Assembly (NCBI GenBank): GCA_017447865.1 | Contig: JAFSMO010000045.1 | Location: 20,346-84,345, forward strand | Reading direction: 5' to 3' | Origin: Thermoguttaceae bacterium | Lineage (GTDB): Bacteria; Planctomycetota; Planctomycetia; Pirellulales; Thermoguttaceae | DNA length: 64,000 nucleotides | Part shown: positions 17,461 through 25,006 of the stretch, one piece after another | Numbering within the stretch: the first letter of the stretch is position 1 | Layout: each line of letters opens with the position of its first letter | Made by a program: the position numbers and the translations under genes | The notes under the pieces: model-generated | Database searches by the model: none | What the model was told of the DNA's origin: nothing | The model's input: only the letters and a program-made list of their open reading frames with translations

Positions 17461-18753
17461 ATGAAAAAAATCTTCCTTCCTTTGGTCCTGAACCTTTTAC
17501 TCCTCCCCGTTTCGGTTTTCGCTTTGCCGCAGGTGGACCTCGCCGCCCGCCAGAATTACTGGGTTTCCGGGGATTCCGCCGACGGCCAGAAACTCGAAGG
17601 CCTCGTGAAAGAAAGTGAGGAAAGCGGGCAAAATCTCCCCGCCGGTCAAGTGCGTTCCCTCAGCGGCAAGCAGCTCGCCGAGATCCTGCCCGGTACGCCG
17701 GAAAAGCCCCGCGCCAGCGTGCGGTTTTCGTCCGACGAAGGGAAAACCTGGTCTGAGCCGCGCCCGCTTCCGTGGGAACTGGCCGGGATGGGGCACGTGG
17801 TACGGAGCCTCCCGGACGGTCGGATCCTCTGCGCGTTTCGTTCTCCCGCCGGTGAGGAAGCGTCGTTTGATGCCGCAAAAGACGGTTTCCGCTGGGTGAT
17901 CTGGGTCGGGAATTACATCGACCTGACGAACGGGACCCCGGGCATTTATCGGATGATCCTCGGCAAAATCACCGACCCGGCCGAGGCCGCGAGCCCGGAA
18001 CCGGCCCGGTTTGAAATCACGTCCACCGAGCAAATCGTTCTGAAAGTCCCGGGCGAAAAGCCGCGCTGGTTCCAAATGGGCGTCGGCGGCATGGGCGGGA
18101 TGGACTGGAGCGTCATGCAGACCGTGCACTTCGACCGGCCCGAGGTGGTCGAGGGGTGCGAGCCGGTCCTGACGCCGCCGCCCGCCGGCGCGGTGGTCCT
18201 CTTCGACGGGCACGGCCTTGACGCGTTCGACGGCGCCGAAAGATGGACCTGGAATTCCGACTGGATGCAGATCGGAAAAGGTTCCATCAGGACGAAGCAG
18301 AAATTCGGGACGTGCCGCATCCACGTGGAATTCCGGACTCCGGCCGAAGTGAAGGGAAAGGGCCAGGGCCGCGGGAACAGCGGGATCTACATCATGGACC
18401 GGTACGAGCTGCAGATCCTCGACTCGTATCAGAACGACACGTACCCACAGGGGCAGTGCGGCGCGATTTACACGCAGAGCCCGCCGCTGAAAAACGTCTG
18501 CCGAAAGCCCGGTGAGTGGCAGTCGTACGACATTTGGTTCACCGCGCCGAAGTTCGACGCCGACGGGAAGCTCATTTCGCCCGCCAGAATGACCGCCAAG
18601 CAGAACGGCGTGCTGATCCAGGACGATTTCGAGCTGATCGGCCGGAGCTGGTTCATTCACCGCTACCTGCCGCACGGGGAAAAAGAGCCGCTCGTGATCC
18701 AGGATCACGGCTGCCCGGTCCAGTTCCGGAATATTTGGATCCTGGAAGAGTAA
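17461..18753 (+). CDS. Secreted BNR-fragment / DUF1080 chimeric protein
   Basis: A 430-residue exported protein with signal peptide MKKIFLPLVLNLLLLPVSVFA. Residues about 80-200 carry a partial sialidase-like BNR segment with one Asp-box (VRFSSDEGKTWSEPRPLPWE) and VVRSLPDGRILCAFR, far shorter than a full six-bladed sialidase. The C-terminal half (about 235-430) is a DUF1080 / 3-keto-disaccharide hydrolase domain: VVLFDGHGLDAFDG, GNSGIYIMDRYELQILDSYQN, PGEWQSYDIWFTAP and QDHGCPVQFRNIWI. The fusion looks like a deletion or shuffling product, yet the frame is intact. It follows the GDPD gene by 81 bp and has a GAAAGG site. A hairpin terminator closes the unit. Confidence 0.82.
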   Translation: MKKIFLPLVLNLLLLPVSVFALPQVDLAARQNYWVSGDSADGQKLEGLVKESEESGQNLPAGQVRSLSGKQLAEILPGTPEKPRASVRFSSDEGKTWSEPRPLPWELAGMGHVVRSLPDGRILCAFRSPAGEEASFDAAKDGFRWVIWVGNYIDLTNGTPGIYRMILGKITDPAEAASPEPARFEITSTEQIVLKVPGEKPRWFQMGVGGMGGMDWSVMQTVHFDRPEVVEGCEPVLTPPPAGAVVLFDGHGLDAFDGAERWTWNSDWMQIGKGSIRTKQKFGTCRIHVEFRTPAEVKGKGQGRGNSGIYIMDRYELQILDSYQNDTYPQGQCGAIYTQSPPLKNVCRKPGEWQSYDIWFTAPKFDADGKLISPARMTAKQNGVLIQDDFELIGRSWFIHRYLPHGEKEPLVIQDHGCPVQFRNIWILEE

Positions 18754-18776
18754 AAAGTCCTTCAAAAGTTTAAACC

Positions 18777-18819
18777 AAAAAAACGTTTCCGCCCGAAATC
18801 AGAGCGGAAACGTTTTTTT
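18777..18819. terminator. Bidirectional terminator between convergent genes
   Basis: AAAACGTTTCCGC (left arm ending 18792) pairs with GCGGAAACGTTTT (from 18804), with an A-run before and a T-run after. It serves the + gene ending at 18753 and the - gene ending at 18840. Confidence 0.85.
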
Positions 18820-18839
18820 ATTTCCAGCGGTTGATGCGA

Positions 18840-21800
18840 CTATTGCGGATTCTGCGGGACGAGCGTCGAGCGGCGGTCCGCCTCGGTAGTGTACTGGTAG
18901 TAAACCTGGAGGGTCAGGGCGCACAAAGCCGTCGCGTAAATGCGGCCGCTGATCCCGCGCTCGAAGAAGAATTCACGCTCGGCGTCCCAACTGCCGCGGC
19001 GGCAGAATTCATGGCACTGCGTCCGAATGACTTCTTCCCGGACGATCTCGTTCCACTCGCGCCAATCTTCACCGCCGCGCTGGTGCAGGACGAGCGAGGC
19101 CCAGAACCACGTGTTGAAATCCGGGTCGCGCTCGACTTCTTCCGGTTTTTTCCACTCTTCCCGCGCATTATTAACCAGACGCAGCGACGCCTGGGCGATG
19201 TACCGCTCGTCCGCCGAGTCCGGCTTGGTGATGAGGAACTCCCGCAGGAGGATCCCGAAAGCGGTCACCAGCTCCGTGGGGTACGGCGTCTGCGACTGCT
19301 CCAGGGTGGTTTCAGTGTTCACCTGCTTTTTCGACTCATCCGAAGCCTTGGGGATCATGTTCCGGTAGAAGACGTAAAGTTTCTCCACCACATCATTCGG
19401 GACCTTGCACCCGGCCTTTTGAGCCATCGCGAGGGCGAGTATTTGCCAGCCGCTGATGGAGGAGTAGCTCTCCTCCTTTTTGTCGGGCTTCTGGCCCCAG
19501 CCGCCGTCGTCCGCCTGATTGGCGATGATGAAATCGACCGCGCGTTTCAGCGCTTTCTCGTATTTTTCATCCAGCAGAACGTTTTCCGACCTGGCGAGCA
19601 AACACGCCTCGGCCAGCGCCAGAGTCGCGATCCCGTGCTCCTGCATGTACCACTGATGGAACTCCTTGCCTTCTTTGCTTGGAGTGACGATGGAACCATC
19701 CTCTTCCTGCATTTCCACGAGCCAATCCAGACCATGTCTCACGTTCGTGGAATATTTATGCCCGTTGAACGAGTAATTCCCCCCCGCTTGGAACGCCAGG
19801 ATTGCCATTCCGGTCGTCGCGACGGTATAATCCCCGGATTTATCCATGCAGTACTGTTTCCGGATCCCGGGGTTTTCTTTGTCGTAATTTTCGGGATGCT
19901 CGCAGCAGCAGGATTTGCTCTCAGGATCAATGCAGAATTTTCCCCATGCGCCGTAGGTCGGGACTTCTTTCCCCTGCTTCTTGTAGCGCTTGGTGCACTG
20001 GTGCCTCGCGAGCCAATCGAGCGCTTCCTCGACGGCTTTCTCCGATTCTTCCGATCCTCCAAGACTCCGGATCCAGTCCAAACGATCGGCCTTCACGCGG
20101 AAGGAGTAAAGGTCCATCGGCGGGACGCATTTGCTCTCGAAATCCCCCAGGACGCGAATCGTCGGCTTCAGGTCCCTGGAAATACTGACCATACAGACGT
20201 TCCAGAGGTTCCCCTTCAGCTGAACGTCAGGGCGAATCGTTTCGAGGAGCTGATTCCCGAAGTAAACGTCCACCCTCGCACCGGACTGGGCCAGAAGCGG
20301 CGTTGAGGCGTCCCTCTGGTCGGAAAAATCATGCACGTAGAACAGATACGACCCCGGCTGAGGTTTTTTCACCGTGATCGTTTCCGGTCCAAACCCTTCC
20401 GAAGCGGCGGCTTCCACCTTCACGATGGACGGACTCACCGACTGCCGATTCGCGTAGCAGACGTGGAAATCCATTTCCTCCGAAAGCGGCCCGTCCAAAT
20501 GCGCGTCCAAATCGTTCGGCGTCCGTTTCCATGAAAGAACAAAACGAAGCTGACCGTCGGAAATTTCCGGCGAGAGGCACACGCGAATGGGGTCTTTCTC
20601 CGAGCGGCTCTTGAACTGGTACGTGATGTAATTCGGTGCGCTGATTTCAAAGGTCTGCTCCCCTTCCGGGAAACCCGAGAGAGAAAACGACCCGTTATGC
20701 ATCGCCGATGCATGGAAATGCGTGCCCGGAATGGAGATCCTCGCGCTGGGAACCGGCTCGCCCGTCTCCGCGTCGTAGATCGTCCCCGCCAGGCGGCTGC
20801 TCGTGGAAACAAGCGTCCCTTCCTGCGTGTGGAAGTGCAAATTCGCGAGCGTCGTGCGGGATTTTTTGAGCCAGAACTCATCCCGGTACGTGACCTGAAC
20901 ATGATCGGAATCCTTCGGGTCCCGAATGTACATTTCAAATTCGTCCGACTGTCCTGCGGTCAAATTCTGAATGATCGTCTTGGTACGTATATCATCCTCA
21001 TAGGAAATCGCGATTTTCCCATCCGTGTACGGCGTGTACGCGATGATGATGCGCTCCTTTTCCAACTGGCTGCGCGTGATGGAATCCGCAAGCTGCACCG
21101 AGGCGTAGCTCCAAATCGTTCGATTGTAGAGCCAAAGACCAGCGGCCAAAACCATGAAAAACACGAGAAACGAAAGGTTCGCGAGCCGCTTCCCTCGCTT
21201 CAGGCGCCGCCGTGCTTTCTCGTGCAGCCCCTGAAGCTCCTCACGAAGCGCCAGTTCTTCCTGCGTTTCATCGCCCTGAAGCTCCGGCAGAAACGTTTGA
21301 ATGTTCTGCATCAAGTAATTATTGGCCGGCATGAAAACCATTCCGAAGAACGTCGGGGCCATCATGACCGGCGGCTCCTGCATATACGGAGGCTGACCGT
21401 AGCCCATGACCGGCGGCTCGGTGAGTTTGGGCGACTGATTGTAGCCCATGACCGGCGGCTCGATGCGCTTCTGAGACTGATCAAACCCGGCAACCGGCGG
21501 CTCGATGCGCTTCTGAGACTGGTTGAACCCCATGACCTTCGGCTCGACCCGCTTCTGCGACTGATTGAACCCCGCGACCGGCGGCTCGACACGCTTCTGC
21601 GACGGGTTGAAACCCGCAACCGGCGGCTCGACGCGCTTCTGCGACTGGTTGAAACCCGCAACCGGCGGCTCGACCCGCTTTTGCGACTGGTTGAACCCAG
21701 CGACTGGAGGCTCGACCCGCTTTTGCGACTGGTTGAAACCCACGACCGGCGGCTCGACGAGTTTTTGCGGCACTTCCGGCTGATCCTTCGGCGTTTGAGT

Positions 21801-23207
21801 CGCAGGCTCTTCTGGTTTCGCCCACTTTTCAAAACGGGGAACCGACGATTGGGGAAGCGGTGGCGTCGTTATCGCGTACGGATTCGTCGGATGGGACGGC
21901 GTGGACGGTACGGCTGACTGGGAATCAGAGCCCGATGGTTCCTCTGCCGAAACTCCCTGCGAGGACGGCGCTGAAACCGGCGGAACGGAGGACTGAACCG
22001 TCTGCGCGTAAGAATCGGTTTTGGGACTTGAACTCATTCCCGGAAGCGGCGGCGTCGCTATAATCGGCTGGGCCGCAGGTACAGACGAAGCCGTAGGAAG
22101 CGGTGGCGTCGCAATGATGGGCTGAGCCACGGGAATGGGCGGAGTCGCAACGATCGGCTTCGCGACAGGAATCGGCGGAGTCGTGATGATCGGCTGCGCC
22201 ACGGGAATGGGCGGCGTCGCGATGATGGGTTTACCAACGGGACGAGGCATCGCGGCAGGAAGCGGCGGCGTCGAAATCACCGGCTGAGCCGTAGGAATCG
22301 GCTGAGCGGTTGGAAGCGGCGGAGTGGAAATCACCGACTGCGCCGCTGGAGCGGGTTTTGCAGTAGGAAGCGGCGAAGTCGTTGGAACTGACGACGCGTC
22401 GGGAACCGGCGGCAGAGTGGGGAGACCGTCTCCAGAATCCGAGGAAGACGCGGTTTCTTTCGGGGCCGGCTCAGAGGTCGAGTTCATCCCTGGAATCGGA
22501 GGAGCCGCCGGGATTTTGCCCGTGAAACCACCGGAATGAGCAGATTTCTGGGAGTCCAAAGCCTGATCCACCGGAGGAAGCGGCGGCAAAGTGGGAAGAT
22601 CGTCCGCAGAATCCGAGGAAGGCTCGGCGTCTTTCGGAGCCGGCTCAACGTTCATCCCCGGGATTGGCGGCGCGGCAGGGATTTTGCCCGTAAAGCCACC
22701 GGAATGCGTGGGGGCTTCCGGAGCCGGCCCAACGTTCATCCCCGGGATTGGCGGCGCGGCAGGGATTTTGCCCGTAAAGCCACCGGAATGCGCGGGGGCT
22801 TCCGGAGCCGGCTCAACGTTCATCCCCGGGATTGGCGGCGCGGCAGGGATTTTGCCCGTAAAGCCACCGGAATGCGTGGGGGCTTCCGGAGCCGGCTCAA
22901 CGTTCATCCCCGGGATCGGCGGCGCGGCAGGGATTTTGCCCGTGAAACCAGCGTGAGGCGTGGAGTCGTGCGAGGTCGGTGCGGAGTTCATCCCCGGGAT
23001 CGGCGGCGCGGCGGGGATCGTTCCGGTAAATGGACCATGCTGGGCCGGTCCCTGACTCATCCCCGGAATCGGAGGCGCCGGGGGAATTGTGCCCGTAAAA
23101 ACCGAAGAGGAAGGCGCACTCGCGGGAATATCGGCCCCACAGTCCGCAAATGGGCAGCGGGTCGCATAATCAGGAACGGAGCGTTTACATTTGGGGCAAA
23201 ATTTCAT
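18840..23207 (-). CDS. Zinc-ribbon / Pro-rich repeat / TM / alpha-alpha-toroid protein
   Basis: A 1455-residue membrane protein, last gene of a four-gene operon (GAGG site before the ATG). The N-terminus is a zinc ribbon (FCPKCKRS with CPFADC). Residues about 30-640 are Pro-rich repeats: five or six 28-residue units (GFTGKIPAAPPIPGMN), PPLPTAQPI-type units and about ten 14-residue units (VEPPVAGFNQSQKR). One transmembrane segment lies at about 671-691. Outside it are a carboxypeptidase-regulatory-like beta domain (GTIYDAETGEPVPSARISIPG), a beta domain (DLDAHLDGP) and, from about 1050, a squalene-oxidase/prenyltransferase-like alpha-alpha toroid (GLDWLVEMQEEDGSI, ANQADDGGWGQ). No DxDD cyclase acid motif is seen. 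A structural or binding role is inferred. Confidence 0.75.
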   Translation of the reverse strand: MKFCPKCKRSVPDYATRCPFADCGADIPASAPSSSVFTGTIPPAPPIPGMSQGPAQHGPFTGTIPAAPPIPGMNSAPTSHDSTPHAGFTGKIPAAPPIPGMNVEPAPEAPTHSGGFTGKIPAAPPIPGMNVEPAPEAPAHSGGFTGKIPAAPPIPGMNVGPAPEAPTHSGGFTGKIPAAPPIPGMNVEPAPKDAEPSSDSADDLPTLPPLPPVDQALDSQKSAHSGGFTGKIPAAPPIPGMNSTSEPAPKETASSSDSGDGLPTLPPVPDASSVPTTSPLPTAKPAPAAQSVISTPPLPTAQPIPTAQPVISTPPLPAAMPRPVGKPIIATPPIPVAQPIITTPPIPVAKPIVATPPIPVAQPIIATPPLPTASSVPAAQPIIATPPLPGMSSSPKTDSYAQTVQSSVPPVSAPSSQGVSAEEPSGSDSQSAVPSTPSHPTNPYAITTPPLPQSSVPRFEKWAKPEEPATQTPKDQPEVPQKLVEPPVVGFNQSQKRVEPPVAGFNQSQKRVEPPVAGFNQSQKRVEPPVAGFNPSQKRVEPPVAGFNQSQKRVEPKVMGFNQSQKRIEPPVAGFDQSQKRIEPPVMGYNQSPKLTEPPVMGYGQPPYMQEPPVMMAPTFFGMVFMPANNYLMQNIQTFLPELQGDETQEELALREELQGLHEKARRRLKRGKRLANLSFLVFFMVLAAGLWLYNRTIWSYASVQLADSITRSQLEKERIIIAYTPYTDGKIAISYEDDIRTKTIIQNLTAGQSDEFEMYIRDPKDSDHVQVTYRDEFWLKKSRTTLANLHFHTQEGTLVSTSSRLAGTIYDAETGEPVPSARISIPGTHFHASAMHNGSFSLSGFPEGEQTFEISAPNYITYQFKSRSEKDPIRVCLSPEISDGQLRFVLSWKRTPNDLDAHLDGPLSEEMDFHVCYANRQSVSPSIVKVEAAASEGFGPETITVKKPQPGSYLFYVHDFSDQRDASTPLLAQSGARVDVYFGNQLLETIRPDVQLKGNLWNVCMVSISRDLKPTIRVLGDFESKCVPPMDLYSFRVKADRLDWIRSLGGSEESEKAVEEALDWLARHQCTKRYKKQGKEVPTYGAWGKFCIDPESKSCCCEHPENYDKENPGIRKQYCMDKSGDYTVATTGMAILAFQAGGNYSFNGHKYSTNVRHGLDWLVEMQEEDGSIVTPSKEGKEFHQWYMQEHGIATLALAEACLLARSENVLLDEKYEKALKRAVDFIIANQADDGGWGQKPDKKEESYSSISGWQILALAMAQKAGCKVPNDVVEKLYVFYRNMIPKASDESKKQVNTETTLEQSQTPYPTELVTAFGILLREFLITKPDSADERYIAQASLRLVNNAREEWKKPEEVERDPDFNTWFWASLVLHQRGGEDWREWNEIVREEVIRTQCHEFCRRGSWDAEREFFFERGISGRIYATALCALTLQVYYQYTTEADRRSTLVPQNPQ
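21390..21765 (-). repeat. 42-bp in-frame tandem repeats
   Basis: About ten copies of a 42-bp unit encode VEPPVAGFNQSQKR variants. High nucleotide similarity between central copies implies recent expansion; terminal copies are degenerate. Copy number is likely variable between strains. Confidence 0.85.
22650..23090 (-). repeat. 84-bp in-frame tandem repeats
   Basis: Consecutive 84-bp units encode GFTGKIPAAPPIPGMN plus a 12-residue spacer (EPAPEAPTHSG type). Units at about 22655-22960 are almost identical, and a diverged copy lies near 22480-22540. Confidence 0.85.
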
Positions 23208-23255
23208 CTGCCGGCCTCAAAAAACGAAAAGGAATTTGCGTGTTTTGGTTGGGAA

Positions 23256-24374
23256 TCAGTCTTCAAGAAAACGGTCTTTCTTTTCCAGCACCTCTCCTAA
23301 TGCCTCAATTTCCCGGAAGTGACCGCTGTCACCGATCAGCTCGGTGAAGCTGGAACGAAATGACGGATTCCCAAAAACTTCAAGCATGACGTGATTTTCA
23401 CGCAGTGCTTTGGCGACTTCAGGAACTCCCTGCGTTCCGTCCGCCGTTTGAGGATGGAAGTCTTGATCCGTGATCAAATAAAAGCGAACCGGATGATTTC
23501 CGGACTCCTTTTTCACCTTTTCAATCGCGAGAACCAGAACATCGAGCACCGATTCCGGCTCGTCCCCACCCTCAAAATTGGGGACTTTGGTCAGTTCGTC
23601 CGCGATGATTAACGCATTCTCGGTAAACTCACCGGCCTGAACCCAGTCGCTGTCCTGCGTCGCGTCGCCAAACGCAATGAGAGCAAACCGGGGGATCAGG
23701 TTTTCATCTTCCAAATCCCGCGCGAACGTGTAGATTTTTTCCTGTAGTTTGCGCATCGGCTCTTCCATCGATTCCGTCGTGTCGATCATGATCACAATAT
23801 CGACGGCGGCCGCGGTCTGAAATTCGGCAGTCTGCGTCACGACTTTCATCCCACTGCGGCTCATGACCTGCACCGAAATCGGACTCCCCGGCTTATAGTT
23901 CCAGTTCCAGTGCTGCGTCTCCTTGCAAGGTTTTTTGTAGTCAAAAATCAAATCGGAATCCACCCCGTCCGATGTGCGGCGGAGGTAAACCCGCCCGGGA
24001 GTCAGCACCTCGTAGGAAATTTCCACCTGCCCCTGATTTTCCTGGTTTTGCTCGATCCGCACGTCCTTCACGATGGCATACCGTCCCACACTGAACCAGA
24101 AAATCTTCTCCGCGGCAAAAATCAGAACGATCGCCAGAACGATGAAAACGAAAAGCATCCAGACGAAACGGAACGCAAGCCGACGCGAATCCGCCCCCAG
24201 ACTCTCTTTCAGCCGCATAAGTCGTAGATAGCGCTCGGAATACTCCGTTTCCGGATTCGACGCCTCGTTGACGTTTTCCTCAACCGGCTCCGGAGGCATG
24301 GAAGACTCGGGCGGCGTTGGAGGTGTGGGCGGCGTTGGAGGTGTGGGCGGCGTTGGAGGGGGAGCTGTCAGCAT
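23256..24374 (-). CDS. Membrane-anchored von Willebrand factor A domain protein
   Basis: A 372-residue protein. The cytoplasmic N-terminus begins with a PPTPPTPPTPP proline tract, then an acidic/basic linker. One transmembrane helix follows (about 70-90, FVWMLFVFIVLAIVLIFAAE), then a beta juxtamembrane domain and a vWA domain from about 190. The MIDAS reads VIMIDTTESMEEPM (DxTxS), with a later FGDATQDSD segment. vWA domains bind metal-dependent protein ligands. The juxtamembrane region resembles, by eye, the matching region of the next operon gene (18840-23207), suggesting the two associate or share ancestry. It is spaced 11 bp after the secretin-like mini-protein and 48 bp before the toroid protein. 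Confidence 0.8.
   Translation of the reverse strand: MLTAPPPTPPTPPTPPTPPTPPESSMPPEPVEENVNEASNPETEYSERYLRLMRLKESLGADSRRLAFRFVWMLFVFIVLAIVLIFAAEKIFWFSVGRYAIVKDVRIEQNQENQGQVEISYEVLTPGRVYLRRTSDGVDSDLIFDYKKPCKETQHWNWNYKPGSPISVQVMSRSGMKVVTQTAEFQTAAAVDIVIMIDTTESMEEPMRKLQEKIYTFARDLEDENLIPRFALIAFGDATQDSDWVQAGEFTENALIIADELTKVPNFEGGDEPESVLDVLVLAIEKVKKESGNHPVRFYLITDQDFHPQTADGTQGVPEVAKALRENHVMLEVFGNPSFRSSFTELIGDSGHFREIEALGEVLEKKDRFLED
24312..24362 (-). repeat. 18-bp tandem repeat encoding PPTPPT
   Basis: GGCGGCGTTGGAGGTGTG is repeated about three times inside the start of the vWA gene, encoding the proline-threonine tract. Confidence 0.8.
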
Positions 24375-24385
24375 GGTGCAATTCC

Positions 24386-24922
24386 TTAATTCTTCTGACT
24401 CAAATCAAGCGGTTTGCGCAGTTTTTCCGAACGTTTCGCCCGTTTTGCCTTGGAATCCGACTTTCCGGATTTTTCCAGAACACGCGCCTGAAACTGGTCG
24501 TGAGTACTTTGAGGCCCCGCTTTCACTGGCTGAGCCACCTCATTGCGCCGCTGCTGGAAACGGTCCTCCGGCACGAACCCGCCACTCGGCCGCACAGCAC
24601 GCACAGGAGCGGAAGGTGAATTCAAAATGGCTTCATCCATCTCGTGCAAATCGATGATCTGAACCGACGTCTGCATCGAAGAAACGCTGTTCGAAGAGCC
24701 GTAAGAACGATTCCGAAACGGCAAAATCGGCGTCCCGGAAGACGTCCCGCCAGATGAGGAGCGCATGATCCCGCCAGTGTTCATGCTCCCGCCGTCCGGG
24801 ACCATGACGGTCGTCGAAACATCCGTGTGCTGGTACTCCGGCAGTTGGACCGCACCTTGGGCCAAAACCACCGACGCAGAACCGGCAATCAGAAAAAACA
24901 GCGAGAAAATGAGGCGTTTCAT
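24386..24922 (-). CDS. Exported mini-protein with secretin-tip motif
   Basis: A 178-residue exported protein from the ATG at 24922 (GGGAG six nt upstream); an in-frame GTG at 24937 is a weaker start. The signal peptide is about residues 1-21 (MKRLIFSLFFLIAGSASVVLA). Residues about 30-100 read like the C-terminal end of a secretin (GspD/PilQ): DVSTTVMVPDGGSMNTGGI, then TPILPF and SVQIIDLHEMDE, matching the VPDGGT..LGG lip motif. All N and core secretin domains are absent, so it cannot form a normal channel alone. The C-terminus is basic and Gln-rich. It sits between the His-rich protein and the vWA gene in one operon. Function unknown. Confidence 0.65.
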   Translation of the reverse strand: MKRLIFSLFFLIAGSASVVLAQGAVQLPEYQHTDVSTTVMVPDGGSMNTGGIMRSSSGGTSSGTPILPFRNRSYGSSNSVSSMQTSVQIIDLHEMDEAILNSPSAPVRAVRPSGGFVPEDRFQQRRNEVAQPVKAGPQSTHDQFQARVLEKSGKSDSKAKRAKRSEKLRKPLDLSQKN

Positions 24923-25006
24923 ACGGAACTCCCGCACCTATTTAAAATCATAGCCGGGGGCTGAATCAAACCCCCGGCCAATCTTACTAACGAATCAGGT
25001 CAGGAA

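Noticed and set aside
18840..20060. Functional squalene-hopene or terpene cyclase
   Set aside because: The toroid repeats are present, but I see no DxDD catalytic acid motif, and the domain is tethered outside a TM helix in a multidomain protein.
21481..21825. Plus-strand repeat frame (GGSTRFCDWLNPAT units)
   Set aside because: Reverse-complement shadow of the VEPPVAGFNQSQKR repeats in the real minus-strand gene.
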